Assembly (NCBI GenBank): GCA_034509425.1
Contig: JAVTVJ010001162.1
Coordinates: 1-64,000 of the forward strand
Source of the DNA: Eopsaltria australis
Lineage: Eukaryota; Chordata; Aves; Passeriformes; Petroicidae
Direction: 5' to 3'
Length of the DNA stretch: 64,000 nucleotides
A model generated the notes under the pieces. The model searched no databases. It was given only the letters and a program-made list of their open reading frames with translations, and had not been told where the DNA came from. Every line of letters starts with the position of its first letter. Within the stretch, counting starts at the first letter, position 1. Below are positions 26,325 through 41,300 of the stretch, piece after piece. The position numbers and the translations under genes were made by a program.

Positions 26325-29300
26325 GTGGGTGAGGAGCGCTCCGGGCCGTGCTCCCGCTCCGGGCTCCCTCCGTGGCCGCGGCTCCCCTCGGGCAGCGCTC
26401 GGCTCGCCTCAGTGCTCGCATCCCCCTCAGGCAGCCTTCACCTCGCCTCACCTCGGAGCTCCATCCCCCTCAGTCAGACCGCCTTCCCTCACGGGTGTGT
26501 GTCCCCTGAGTCAGCCCTTACAGCCGTGTCGCCCTCAGACCTGGCCTTCCCTCACAAGTTTGTGTCCCCTCAGTCAGACCTGGCCTCCCCTCACGGGTGT
26601 GTGTCCCCTCAGCCCTCACGTCCCCTCACCCCATCTCCCCTTCAGTCAGCCCTCACCTCCCCTCACAGCCACATCACCCTCAGTCAACCTTTGTCCCCTC
26701 ACGGCCATGACCCCCCTCAGTTTTCGGGGCCGTGTCCACCTCAGCCCTCACAGCTGTGTCCCCCCTCCATCAGCCGTCACTGCCCCTCACAGCCGTGTCC
26801 CCCGCACTCAGCCATGGTGCCCATGGCCCTCCTCAGTCAGCCCTTGCCCCCCTGACAGCTGTGTCCCCCTTCAGTCCCCCCTTATGGCCATGTCCCCCCT
26901 CGATCAGCTGTCACCTCCCCTTGATCAGCTGTCACCTCCCCTAACAGCTGTGTCCCCCACTCTCGTCACCCACCCCTCACCTCCCCAGCCTCACCCCCAT
27001 TTCTCTCACAAGGCACCCGTGTCCCTTGCTCCCTCCTTTTCCCAAGGAAGGTGGCAGGAATTGGGGTGTCCCTTGCTCCCTCATTTCCCAAGGAAGGTGG
27101 CAGGAATTGGAGTGTCCCTTGGTCCCTCATTTCCCAAGGAAGGTGGCAGGAATTGGGGTGTCCCTTGCTCCCTCATTTCCCAAGGAAGGTGGCAGGAATT
27201 GGGTGTCCCTTGGTCCCTCATTTCCCAAGGAAGGTGGCAGGAATTGGGGTGTCCCTTGCTCCCTCATTTCCCAAGGAAGGTGGCAGGAATTGGGGTGTCC
27301 CTTGCTCCCTCATTTCCCAAGGAAGGTGGCAGTAATTGGGGTGTCCCTTTCCGAGGGAGTGTCCCTGTCCCTGAGCACACACCTCACCGGAGAGGAGACC
27401 TCGGGGCTGCCTGGTGGGAGGGGGTGACTGAAATCAGCGAAATTTAAATTTCAGCTTGGTTATTATAGGGGGAAAAAGGTTTATAGAGATGTCAAAACTT
27501 GGCTGGTCCGTGGGGATGGAGGCAGGTCCGTGGATGTGCCCTGGCAGGAGTCGGGGAGGAGCAGGCGGCTCTGTCCCCGTGGTCTGGCACTGGAATTGTC
27601 ACTGGAATTGTCACCCACTGCTGGGAGCTGCCCCATTCCTGACCCCACCGAGCCGGGGTGGCCTCTTTGGGGGGGGATCCAGGGGGCTCAGGGGTTTGGC
27701 CCCGTGCCCGCTGCTCGTGCAGGGAAGCCTGGCAGCCCCGCAGACAGCGCGGAGCAGCCCGTGACCCACTTAACCAGGTTTGTGTGGGATTCGATTGTGG
27801 CTGTCGGATCCTTTGCCGTGATGGATCACCGGCTTGGAGGGAATTCTGCTCCGGGAAGAGGTGCCAATAAGTAAAAAGCACAGATTTAATTAAGCAGAGT
27901 ATAAATTTCCTGGGTCTGTGCTCTCGCAGAGGTGCAGGCATCCAGCGACGGCGCTGCCCTGGGCTGGAGTGAGAATCAAGGCAGGGAATAACACACCGAG
28001 GGCTTTCATCCTCTCCAACCTGCATCTGAAAAACAGTTTTTAAAGCTCCCCTCCTGGTGTCTTTGTCAGGCACTAAAACAAAGGCTGCACCACTGGTAAA
28101 ATTCCAGCTCCTCTGCCAGGCAGCCAGACACAACACACCCAGGGGTGCTGGGTTCCTGTAGGATCCCAGGAGGGATTGAGCCGTCCTTTGCTGCTGCAAG
28201 GTGTTTGGAATATTCCAGCACTCACCTGTGCCCGGATCTCTGCAGGTTCCCACCTCCAAGGTGTGCCAGGGAGCTCGACGTACCCGGGAATAACCCAGCC
28301 TCCGCTCCCTGCAAACAAATCAAATTGAAAAATCAAATCTAGGGGAATGCGAGTGGCATTCAGCCCTTCATTTGGAGTTAATTATTTTTTAAATGTAGCA
28401 TTATTTCAAGCTGTATGGATTCAGCCCCATCTGTTTCTAACAGCCATAATCAGTGCTGGGTAGCAGAGTTAGAGTTTTCAAGGATGAGAATCCATAAATA
28501 TTAGTTTTATGCTGACAGCTAATTACTCCTCAAACACAGCCCTTATTTCTTAAAAGTGCCTACACTTCTGTTTATTCAGAGAGAGAGAAACAAATACGGT
28601 GCTGAGATATGAGGCTGAACACGCAGAACAAGGGAGGGTGGTGCAGCCTGGGGAAGAGATAAGGTGTGTCTTTTTTTTTTTGTTAATCAAAAAGACAAGA
28701 GGGAAACAAACCAGGAAGGTGAGAAGACAAATGCTGCATTAAAAGAAACAGATGGGAAAAAAAAAAGAATTGCAAGGAAGAAGTGATGATCCAGCCTTTG
28801 GATTAGCAAATGTTGCCCACGTGGTGTGAGATGCCAGCAGGGCAGGTGGTGGCTGTTCTGAGGTGTTTGCAGTAGCTGCAAGTGGCTTTTCCCTCCTTCC
28901 TCCAGAGCTTTCAGTCCTGTGACTCGCTCAGACGAGTTCCAGACTGTCCTTGTGCTGGAAGTTTTGTTGTTTCCTTTGCCTTCCCTCAGGCCATTCCCGG
29001 GGGTCAGCACCTCTTTAAGGGAGGATGGGGTTTGTTGATATTTTTTCCCCCACTTGCCAGCCAGATGAAGGCCAGGAGGAGAAACTGCTGCATGACCAAA
29101 GATGCCCAGAGGTGATGCCCAGCCTAGAGATCCCAGCTTTCTGCTTCCCACAGGACCCTTGAGTGTGAGGAATTCCAGTCAGGAATCCGAGCTGGTGCCA
29201 GTTCTCTCCCACCACCTCTGATGCTTCAGCTGAAGAAGGGGGGGTGCCATGGCTTTGTGGCTGTTGTGTGTGGGAAGTGGCAGCTCACATAGCCCTGCAA

Positions 29301-32300
29301 GACTTTTCCTGCTGGAAAAACAGAGCTTGGAGTGGGAAGCCCCATGGCCTCTCCCACTTTATTGCTGGTTGGGCAAGCCCTTTGGGGCGTGAGGAGCGCT
29401 GGGGCTGTTTGCAGAGCGAGCAGCCAGGCTGGGGTGGATCTGCTGGGCTGACGTGTGCGTGCAGGTACCTTTACCTCACAAAGGCAAGTCCAGGGTCACT
29501 TCACAGTTGTTTTCATGAGAAATTAAAAAAAAGAGAGCACCTGTATGGCACAGACTTTGCTGCTAAAGGTCGTGGGTCACCTGGAGAGCAGCCTGGGATC
29601 CACTGCTGTGTGTTCCTGTGGGCAGCCCAGGGCTGGGGGCACTCTGACCTTTGCAGGAAAGCTGCAGAAAAGCCAAATAACAAATCTCCCCGTGCTGCAG
29701 GTTGGGAAGTTTTGGAAGGGATTATTCACTGCTTCAGATGACCTCTGGAAAAGGTATTAGCTGTGTAATTGATCAGTCAGGCATGGCTTTGGGGATTAGC
29801 TGGGTTTTTGCATGTGCCAAACACAAATCACTGATGCTCAGGAAAAAAAAGAGAAGTGGTTGTAGCTGGAGAGTGACTGCAGAAATGCCACGGTGGGATT
29901 CCATGTTTATTTGCTCTCAACAATTTCCAGATCAAATTGGCTCGGGGAGAAGTCAGAATTATTTCCCCTCCAAGTGCTGCCTCTGCAAACCCAGCCTCAG
30001 ATGTGAGGAAATCAGACCGTGTGGTTCCTGCCTTTTGCATCATAACCAGTAATAAAGATTTTGCTGGTGGAGCTGAGCTGACAGTTTTGCTGATGATGGA
30101 TGGAGCCAAACAGGCAGCTCCTTGCTGCACTCCTGCTGCCTTGGACTCGTGGATCTCGTGGCTGGGGGAGACAGGGAAAAGAGAATTTCTTTAAAGTGTT
30201 TTTGTACCAACCCTGCTAATGCCACAACCACTGGAAGCAGCCAGGGCAGAAAGTTCATCATTAAATACTTCCAGCTCAGTCATGGGGTGTGGGGAAAATG
30301 TGAACAGAGGGAAGAGATTGACTTGCTTTTCTTTTTGGTTTTGGGTGCAAAAGGCACGTTTCCATGCCTGAGGTGTGGGAATGCCTCACGCCTGGAGCTG
30401 GCAGTGTCCTTTGTCCCTTTCAGATGAGGGAATGTGCCAAATCCAGGCAGGGATTGTACCCTTGGGTCTGACACCTGCATTCACCTCCCCTGGGTTAGTG
30501 ATACCAAAGCCTGTTTGCTTCACAGTGCAGTTCTCTTCATCCTCCCATCTCCACCTCTCCCTGTCCCTTGTCCTTTTCCAACTCAGCTCTAAGGATGGAT
30601 TTGCTCTCAGAAATCAGCCCCTGAGGGGGGAAGGAGGCACCACAGCCAGTGCTCATGGTTATCCTGCATCACTCTGCACATCAGCAGGTGACTCAGTCTT
30701 TCAGACACAAGTATCTTGACAGTTTATCACTGAAAGATAATTAGCAAGAGACAGGAATGTTACCAGGAGCTCAGCTTCTGCTGGAAGCCCCTTGGTGTTG
30801 GGCGCTGAGTTCCCTTTGTGTGGTTTTGACCGCAGTGAAAAAACTGCTCATTTTTGGGGCAGAGCTGGGGAAATGCTGCAGATTCTCCTGAATTTGTGCC
30901 ACAGCCCTGACCCCAGCCAGGAGAAGTCTCAGCTGGCACACCTGAGTGGGTGTGGGTGTTCTGGAGCTCACAGGTATCAGAAGCAGGGCTCAGAGCGGCT
31001 CTCAGGCTGAGCTGGGCTGTGAGTCCCATTATTGGTCATTTCTGACCATCTCCTTTGCACAGCCAGCAGGAAAAAGACGTCAGACCTCTCCCTCTGCCTG
31101 CTCTGTGCAGCTTTCTGCTCTTCCATTTGGAGAAAATGCCTTTCCTTGCTGCAGCTGGGGCTGAGCAGCACTCCAGGCCAGTCTGTAATCCATCCGTGGT
31201 TTCGGAACGTGAGGAGCACCACGCACAGCCCCAGCTGGAAATGCACCTCCCGTGCTCCTCTTCCTCACTGAGGCACGTGGGAGAGGTCTGATCCAGATGG
31301 AAACCCAGGCACTTCCAGCAGACTCGCTCTGGCTGCAGGGGGTAAGGAAACCAGTTCTCAGTAAAATATTTACCACGGTGGAGTGGAATTGTGATCTCAA
31401 ACCAGTCAGATGTGCTGTGATCAGATTGTAATTCTTTCTCTGGGGTAGGAACACCTCTGCAAGAGAGACTTTCTCTGCAGTTTTGAAGCACTGGCTGGCT
31501 CCAGCCTTGCTGGAATTTTCCTTTGCTCCACACTCCTCATGCATTTATTTACTGAACCCGTGAGAGGGGTACTGTAGTGTAAATCCCACAAATGGTGCAT
31601 GCAGTGGGTTTTTTGCTTCAGTAGCCTCCGGTGGATTCATGCAAACAGAATTTAGACCTGACCTCGAGCCTGTTCCAGCTGTAGGGGATGCAGTTAATTG
31701 ACTAAAAATGTTTGTTCTGTTGGTGGAGTGGTGAGCACAGGAGGTGCTGGCGTGCTGTGATCGCTGCTGCAGAGCTGAGGCACCTCCGAGCCCGCTCTGA
31801 CCCAGCTCTCCCGAGCTGAGGGCACTCTGGAATTTGGGAGTGCTCTGCAATTTGCAGTCATTTGCTCTTCTCTGCCCAAATCTAGCAGTGAAAGCACTTG
31901 TTCCACAACAACTAAATTTGATGCTAGGCTGGTTTCTGAACTGCCACTTAGAGCCAGCTCACGGCTCCAGCACTGCAGAGTTGCTGGCGGGCGGGTGACA
32001 AGTGACTGCAAGTGCTGGCCGTGGGGAAAATGAGTTCCTAGGATGCCCAGAGATGTGTTGTGCTGAAGGACCTGCACTTCCCTGAATCATTTCAGGAATT
32101 ACACATCAGCTCCTTGCAATTCCTTGGGTAGGGAGCCAGGTTTAGGGCATGTGGGAGCTGTCAGTGACATCCTGCTGTAACCTCCCTGCTCTGCCGTCAG
32201 TCTGGGGGCCTGTGCACATTCAGGTCTTCAAATATTTACTGAAAAGCAGTCACCTGCATTAAGATTCCATCTTTCCAGCCAAAATTTTTATGGACTCATG

Positions 32301-35300
32301 ATTAACTTTTAATCAATGATTAAATCTGCCCCTTAATGGGAGAAAGATTTTCGTGCTAAGTGTTCTCTCCTGTGGTTCTGTTTGCCAGATGAGGTTAATC
32401 CATCATGTTTGGTTTACTCTGCTACTCTGTTATTGTACAGGTTGTTTATCATTTTGATGTTTTTGAATATGTTCTTCAGTATTGAAAACAATTCAGATTT
32501 TAGATGGGGAGGCTGAGAGGGAGAAAGGGGAATGTGGCTTAGTACTAAATGAGAGACTGACCTGAATATAAAAACTGACACGGAGCTGTCAGGAGGAGAA
32601 GGCAGGAAGGAATATTCACTCCAGTGGTGGCAAGAGGAAATCTTGGTGCTGGGAGCATTCTGATTTTTAAACTTGAGGGAGAGACCACATTTACATTCCC
32701 CAGAAAAACACTTTGCAGTGGATGCTGTGAGTGGATGTGGCACGAGGAGCACACACTGCCATGATTGCTGTCTTTACTCCGGCTCCCCTGGCACTTGAGT
32801 TCATCATCTGACACCACATTTTGGAAGGGCTCCAGAGGAGCTGTCGTGGGCAGTGGTGGCTGTGAGCTGCACATAATGCGAGGGCTTTGTGCACGATGGA
32901 GCCAGAGCATGGCAGGAGACAGAGCACAGTGGGAGCCGTGCTGGAGGAGTGGATGATAAACATCCCCTATTTATGGGACAGGATGGCACTCATTTGTGCC
33001 CTGGCTGAAGGGGCAGGGCAGCCTCTGGTTATTAAAGCAGGACACTCTGTGCTCTGTTCCTGAGGGCACATCCATCGTGTGCAGGCAGCAGTGCAATGGG
33101 CACACGCTGCTTTAATCCCTGCTCCAGCAGGAGAATGTGCAGCACAGCTCCTGTTTGCTCCTGGGCACTCAGCACTCCCTGGGAGGACTCTGGAGCGTGA
33201 GGAACAGCGAGAGGCTGCACTGAGCTGAAGTGACTCCTGTGCTTCCCTTGTGCAGCTCCTGGTGCTGACAGCAGAGCTGCACATCCCCTGTGTGACTGAG
33301 TGAGAGTGGCTGAGTGATTCCAGTGCGTGCTGGAATCAAAGGAGAGATCTCTGGCAGGTTTGGAAAGGGCAGATGTGTTCCTGAGGCTTCTTCCCTGAGC
33401 TGAAAGGTAGCGGAGAGCAGCTTTCTAGGAATGGGATTCTTGTGTGCTGAAACCCCTTTATGTCCTCAGAGCCATCCTGCAGCTGGGGACTTGTGTTTGT
33501 CATTCCCTCTGTGTCACCTGTCCCTGCCCAGTGTCCCCCGGGGCTGTGTGAGCCACAGGCACCGATCCTGATCCCTGTGCCTGTTCCTCCGTGGGACAGC
33601 AGGAACCTGGCACTGCCCCCCCTCCGTGGGGCACTCTGGGGGTCTCCCCGTGCTGGCAGCTTGCTCTGAGCTTTGCTTTCTTTGGTTTCTCTGTGACCTC
33701 TCCCCTCTGTCAAAGCCAATTGAAGTTTTCCAGCTCAGGAGTTAGCGGGGAGGACGGGCAGGCGACGGCGGAGCAGAAAACGGTTCCTGGGTTTATTTGA
33801 GCTAATTGTTCTGAAGGCTGGGATTGAGTGGCAGCCAGGAGCTCATTAGTTCTAATCTGGCCTCCACCACTTGCCTTGCGTGGCCCGTTGTTAGATTTCC
33901 TCTCTGAGATATTGCAAGAACAAGGCTGCAAAGGATAAGAAATGCAAGAGACGGAGAAATCCTGCAGCGTCTCGTGGCAGCAGCACTGGCACAGGGTGGG
34001 GATACACGGTGAGTGCTCCTCCCAGAGAGTGTCCCTTCCCTTCAGAGGGACTCGGTGACAGAGCTGCTGCTGATTTATGGGGCAGGATGGCTCTGCGGGC
34101 TGCCTGTGCTGAGCATTGGAGCCGTGTTGGAAGCAGGGCTCTTGCTCCAATTGTGTTAACATGATTTCCCTGGGCAGGGAGGGAAGTGCAGAACCGTGTA
34201 CTTTGCAGAGTAACAAAGGATAATTATGAAGTAATTGTGTTTCATCCCTCCCGAAACCCTCCCGCTGCCTGGGTTGGCCAGCAGGATAAAATACAAATAA
34301 AACACTGCCAGTGGAAACGGGATGTTTCTGGCTCTCCTTGCATCTGAGCCTCATTTTTCTCTGGAGTTATCTAGGAAGGACAGGTATTTGTGTTGGATTC
34401 AGCGCTGATGAACCCAAAGAAGCCCTTGGCTGATTCCTGGTGCTGGTCTGCCTTTTCTAAAGGCCGTGTCAGGATTGCTCGGTGCTGAAGCACCACGGCT
34501 CTCTTTGATTATCTTATCTCCCAGAGGTTTGTGCTGGGTGCTGCTGAGCCCAAACAACCAGAACATTGTTGCTGCTGGCTGTGGCTCTGCCCACTCCCAT
34601 CCCTGGCTGCACAGCAGAATAATTCAGAAGGTTCATTTCTGAAAGGCAGCTCTGGCTGGCGTAGGATGAAGCCGTAGACAGCTCTCTTCTCTTTCTGCTT
34701 CTTTCATTGCTGCCTTTCAAAGGCTTAGATAAAATTTTGAGTTGAATGTTAGGGTGGGATTTGGTAGGAGGAGGCTCGTTCCTTATGCCTGAGCAGCTCT
34801 GTGGGTGCCACTTCTGCACTGAGGTGGAGTCTGTGAGCCAGGAGGTGCCTCCTGCCTCTAATTTTGGTGACCCTTTATGTTTCTTTTCTGATTACCCAGA
34901 TGCCCTCAGCTGCCACTCCTTGCTTTATTCTGTCAGCAGTTCATCACTCACTGCCGTGTGATGGCTGTGCTGGAGCAGTGCCAGGCTGAGCCTCCATCCC
35001 TCTGAGGATGGGAGGTCAGGACCAGCACAAGCCAGGCCCCTCCATCCTGCCAGCTGCACCCTGAAATTGTTCTCACCTCCACCCCACCAACCTCATTTTC
35101 GTCAGAGATCCGGTGTTTGCCACCTGCTTTGTGTGATTTATTGTGGGCTCTGGGACTCCTGGAAGGGTTTATCAGCTTCTGGCTAATAAATCTGCTGCTG
35201 TGGTCCAAGGATTTCTTGTACCACTTTTGTGAGGTGACGGCTCTGCCACATGGCTCTAGGAAGGCTCTGAGTGAGTTTCTCGTGTCTGTTATTAGCTATT

Positions 35301-38300
35301 ACCTGTGATAAATTATTGGACTAATCTCAGCTGACTACTTAATACTCGAGAATTGCTCTGTTCCTCTCTTCAGAAGTTCCAGTCACGAGGAACTCTGGAA
35401 AAGGGAGAGGACAGCAGTGCTCCAATCTGTCCCTCTGAGCAAGGACTACAAAGACAGATGGGGAGCAGGTGAACCAGCAAGAAATCATTAAACTAAACTC
35501 ATCCTCCCAGATCTCTCCTGCTAAGCCATCCAAGTGTGAGATGAAGCACGAGGTGTGCTGGCAGTCCTCAGCCTCCCTCCTTCTCCTGTTCCAGCATTTG
35601 GATGGAGACAAAGGCATTTTCCAAACAGATGTTCCTCCTGCTCCCTAAATCCATTCTCACAGTGCAGAACAGGAGCCGTGCACGATAACTCTTGGCCCAT
35701 ATTTACATTTTTTTTTTTTCCCTTCCCTTCTTTCCTTCCCTCAGCTCTCCCATCTGCTTCTGCTGTGTTTTGGGCCCCTGAGCCATGTGTGTGTCAGAAG
35801 CAATTCACAGCCTGTGGGTGCTGCAGTGGGGAGAGGGAGGGTGAATGGAGCCTGGGACGGGGCTGTTCCTTCTGTCTCTCACAGGCGTGGTGCTTGTGAG
35901 GCTGCTCCTCACTTTTTATCCCTGAGAATGCTTTGGGAAGGTTCCTTTGGCTGGGAGGGAGCTCTGCACTGTCCAGCCTGGGCTGCTGGAGCGGGAGCCT
36001 CCCCCAGAAGCCCAGCTGTGGTGCACCCTGCTGTCCATCCCTGCTCGGGGCAGGGAAGGGTTTATTGAGCTGCTCAGGATGGATCGGTGGCACAATCACA
36101 CACAGATACTCTGGAGCCTCTTTACTCTTTCCCTTCCAAGCCCTCTGAGGATTCCTGCCATGCTCCCACATCCAAGGCTTGGGACCACAAAGCCTCATCT
36201 CTCCTCTGTTTTGTTTCTTTCCATTATTGATCTCTTTGACATTTGTCCCACAGGCTGGCAAACACACAGGCCCAATACGATCTAGAGACTTTGTTTTTCT
36301 TTTTTTTATTTTTTTTTTCCTTGGAAAAGAAAAGCAAAATGTTTCCACACCTTTTCCTTTCCTTCCCTTCCCTCTCCTTGTAGCATTTTGGGTTACTTAT
36401 GGCTACAGCTCCTTCTGAGCATCCCCTTGGGCTGTGGCTCTCCAGAAATGAGAATCCTGTGCAGGTGGCATCTGTAGGGGAAGGGGAAAAGCCTTCCCTT
36501 GTCGTAATGCAGGTGTGTAAAAACAATCCTGCTCCATGTTTGTGTTCCCATCCACCTTCCCATCCAGCCTGGGGGGATTTTGGGCAGGAGCTGATGGGTT
36601 CTGCTGCTGTCCTTTGGGGGATTTTGGGCAGGAGCTGATGGGTTCTGCTGCTGTCCTTTGGGGGATTTTGGGGAGGAGCTGATGGGTTCTGCTGCTGTCC
36701 TTTGGGGGATTTTGGGGAGGAGCTGATGGGTTCTGCTGCTGTCCTTTGGGGGATTTTGGGGAGGAGCTGGTGGGTTCTGGCCGGGCTGTGCTGCTGTTGC
36801 CCAGCACTCACCTGGAACGCTGGGCACTTTCAAGGAGAATTTGTAGCCTGTGTGTAATTAGGGATTTACAAATCCGTGCTGGAAGGGAAGCAGCTGAGAT
36901 GGAAGAGCCCTCAAGGCAGCCTGCAGGAATGAGACAGTGCCCAAAATCCTGAGAGCTCAGGGAATTCCCTGCGAGGTTTGTGCTGCAGGCACAAACCCCA
37001 GGAGGGGACTCAGAGGTGACATTTGAAGCAGCATCATTACCAGGGAAGTAATTCTTAACCCCACCTCCCTTCCTTAAAGCATGCTGGAATGCAAGAATAG
37101 TCACTGAGGAAAGTCCAGCCTGGAGTGAAAAGGACTTGAAAGAAATGCAAACAGCAGTGTCCCAGGATGGGTGCTGGTGGCTTTCCGGCCCTCCTGCTGT
37201 CCCCTGTGCAGCTCAGGAGTTGCTGTGTCTGACAATCATCTCCTAATGCACAACCTGAGTCAGTCTGGGAGGTGAACGAGGACATTGGGGTGTAAAAACC
37301 CCAAACCCCTTTCATAAGGACCTTAAATTTCTTCCTTGATTCCCTCACGCTGCTCAAAGAGCTTCTTGTGCCTTCTGTGGTAACAGCAGGGGAGATCAGA
37401 ACTCTTGGTTTCAGGCTCGTCTTTCTTGAAGTGTCACCATCAATTTTGAATCCTTCCTGTACCCCACTGTCCACGTTCTCTGAGTTTGCTGCCACAGCAT
37501 CTTCACTTTGGTCCCCCTCACACGAGCCCCAGTCAGAGCTGCCCCTCCACACTGACCTTTCTGCAGTGTTCCAGATGACCTTTGGAGTGTCCATCTAGAG
37601 AAAAACTCAATCCCTCAGCTTTAACAGGATCTGCTCCCCTGGCTGGGGCTGCCAAACCGGGCATCAGGGGTTGCCTCTTCCTGCCAGCTCCCTAAACCCA
37701 GTGACAGCAGTGCCTGAGTGTCACTGGAGGTGACAAACTCGGGACAGAAGGAATATTTATGGTGTTTATTGCTGGTGTGGCCGTGCTCTGGAATATCCTG
37801 AGCCTGATCAGCTCCAGGGGCTCCCAGGGAACACGAAGCTGAGGTGTCAGGGTGGCCAGGAGCACAAATTCCTTTTATTCCCACCAGAATTTTCCGCAAG
37901 CTTTGAGTCTGGGAAGCAAAGGAGAGGAGGCTGCAGCTCCCCCCATCCCTCCACTGAATCACCCCGTGCTTTGGTCTAGACTTGCACATTTGTTCTGGCC
38001 TCTTCCAGGCCAGCATCTCATTACAGAGCTCACTGCAAAATCAACTGCTCTTGCTGACATGTTTCCTGATTTAGATGCAGCTGGATCCAGCTGGGCTTTA
38101 ATGCCTCTGATAGCCCTAGAAGGGTTTAATTTTTTTTTCCCCCTCTTGACACGCTTAAATCTAGTTGCATTAGGAATTTAATTAGGTGTTAGTTTAATTG
38201 TGGCTTGAACTGTGTTCTCCCATTCAGCTTTCCTAGCAGGGGCTGAGTCAGGGAGACTCTTGAGTTCTATTTCTGTCCTTGCCACTGACACTGGCAACCT

Positions 38301-41300
38301 TGGACTGCTCTGGGCTGGGCTTTTTTCTGCTCTTCTGGATATTTGCACCTGAGTGTGTTTTAGGTGGAGTCCCGAGGCCCAGAGGATGTGTCAGAGTCAC
38401 CAGTGGAAAGCAGAGAGGAAACAGCTGGAGCTGGAGTTGGAGTTGGACTGTGCTCTCCTGGCTTCCCTTGGCAGTGACAGGCTCAGGTTTTACCCCTTTG
38501 CCATCAGCTGAAAGGATGGGTTTGATTTGAGGTGGGAGAGGAGGAGGATTCTGGATTGAGACATCCCAAGGTGAGGTTAAAGGCTGATTAAATGGAAACT
38601 CTGCAGCTCCCTGAGTGTTTCAGTGCAGGCAGGAGAGAGCAGGGCTGCTGGGAAGCAGGGATTCAGCCCCTTCTGAACCGCTGGGCTTCCTGTTGGGATC
38701 TATTGGATTTCCCCTAATCTTTAATTATAAAGTGTAATTACTTCAGGATGGATTCTCAGTGCCGGGGTCCGTCTGCAGGAGTTGCTTGGTAACGTCCCTG
38801 GAGCTGCAGCTCCTCCTGCTCTGCACTCCCAGGCTTTTAGAGGCAGCCAGGGGAGCCTCTGGCTATCGGTGTCTGCCTAAATGGAACATCTCCATCCACT
38901 GGAGTGAGCACGCTGCCTTTTTGTCATCATTTTGCTGTTACATAAAAGCATTACCGGGGACACTGGCCCAGAGAAGCAACCTGAGAAGTTGCTCAGCTTT
39001 CTATTAAAGGTTTTCAGATGAATCCCAGCCTTTTTTTTTTTTCATAGCATTCTGCCCTGCTGTTTGCATGGGTATTTATATCTCCCTGTGATAACACTAA
39101 AGGCAGCCACACAAAATAAACATGCTGCTGTTTCATTGCCTTTTCTGCAGATCCTGAATTACACAGGTTTATGCAAGTCTGATAAGGGAAAAAATACATC
39201 CATTATTCCAAATAGAAATGAGTTATCCCAGTGTGTTCAGGCAGACTTCTTCTTCCCACAAGACTGACAGCTCCTCTTCTTCTCTGCCTCTCGTCATTAT
39301 ATTTTATGCAGCAAGGGAAAATAAATGGCATTATTGCAGCTTAAAAACCCCACCTGGCACAGGGCTGCTGAGGGCCAGCAAGGAGGTTAAAGGAGGGAAA
39401 GAGCAGGGCCTGCTGTGGAAACTGATAGGACAAATAATCAGCTTCCAGCTGCAGGAAAAGGAAGAGAGCTGGGGAAAAAACAAGTTAGGAATACAATGGG
39501 GGAAGGAATATTTAAAATGACACTCACCCCCCCTTCTTTTTCTTTCTTTTTTTTTAATTTTTTTTCTCCTTAACCCAAACTGGAAGTTTCTTTGATACTT
39601 TACAGTGAAATATTTGAAGGGGAGTTGAAGGAAGGAGGCTAAAGAGGCACAAAAGTGGTTCTCTTGTGAAGATAATGGCTTTGTGTAATGTTCCTTGGAA
39701 GTGCCTGAAAGGGGCTGATTGGTTGGTATATTTAGATTTCATCTTTTAAGCATTTACTAATTATCCAGTCTAGATGGATAAAACTAATCAAATAGCTGTT
39801 TGGGAATGCTCTGCATTTGGAAATCTTCCCTCTTAACAAAAGGAGGGCAAGTGATGGAGCGGGGGAGCTTTTTCTTCTTTTTTTCCCCTCTCATCTCTCT
39901 GCTTTTTGCAAGCCCATAAACCCAGAGATCTGGAGTGGTTTAGTTATTAAATGTGCTAAAGATTTGCACATCTCTTCAAAGTGAAAACACTTCCTTGGTC
40001 AAGTTTTTATCCCGAGCCCTGTTTGATCCTTACCTGGATCACAGCTTCCTCTAAATGCTTTTTGTTCTGCTGCTGCCTCTGTGAAACACAGGTGGGCTTG
40101 AAAGCCACGTCCTTTTTGGGTTTGGATGGAGCAAAGCACGAGAAAAGATAAGGGTCTAGATGGTGAAAATGATAGTGCAGCTTTTCAGAGTTCAGTTTTG
40201 TTCTTTCCCCTTGATTTTAATGCAGAATTGTCTGGCTGGGCAGTGAAACTCTGCAGAGTACCCAGTGACTTACAGGTGAAAGGAAAGAAAGAGCAATCTG
40301 ACAAATTGAGTTATAAATTTGGAAGTCTCTGCTGTAAATCAGTTGAGACCCAGAGTGATTAGAACACCAGGGCCAGATAGATAATTATCTATTAGGTGGC
40401 AGATGGCTCACTGGTGAGAACAAAATCTGAAATTATGGATCCATTTCCATAATTTCTGTGGTTCCAGTGCCATTTCTCAAATGCAGAATGGCACAGTGTT
40501 AACACTGATGGATTGTGATGTGTCAGGGCTGCAGTGGCATCAAATATTCACTTCTGATCCTGGTGCCTCATCAGGAATTGCCTGGAACACCTCAGCACAC
40601 ACATTCCCCTCCCTCCTGCACCTCCATCCCTTCCCTTCCAGCCTGGAATTGGGAACCTCAGCTCAGAGGAAGCTGCTGTGAGTGTGGAGCCCCCACTGTC
40701 AGGACCTTGCTGCCTCCCTTCAGTGCTTTGGGAGCTGAGGTGCTAAATTTGGACTGGAGAGGCAGCTGCAGGCAGCCAGAACGGGCAGAGTGGTGCAGAT
40801 GCTTTTTTTTTTTTGGCTCTTCAACTTTTCCAGTCACTGCTTTTTGGAGCTGTCAGGGGAGAGAGGAGAGCTCTGGGATGCTGGGAGATGAAAAGCTGCC
40901 ACGTTGTGCATCCTGCCTCCCAAATCTGCAGGGTTTAAAGGCAGCCAGCACAGTGAGCTTCACCCAAAGGGAAGCTGGCAGCTGCATGAGGCAGCACTTG
41001 CAGTGCCATCCATCCCCTGCCTCCCTGATGAGCAGCTCAGGGATGAACACAGAGTTTGAGGCTGAGATCTTCTGCTGGGGGAAATTCTTGCAGCAGCAAA
41101 GGCAGCTGGAATGGCTGGATAGGCAGGTGAGGGATGCACGGCTTTGCTCCATCAGCACTCTGGGGCACTCTGGGGAGCCTCTCTTGCATGAGGAGACAGG
41201 AAAAAAGGAGATCTTCCCTGTGGGAGATGTGGCTGTTGGAGGCTGAAGGGAAGGCCCAGGTGGTTTTGCATCCCCAGGGAGGTGTCTGCAGGCTCTGGGT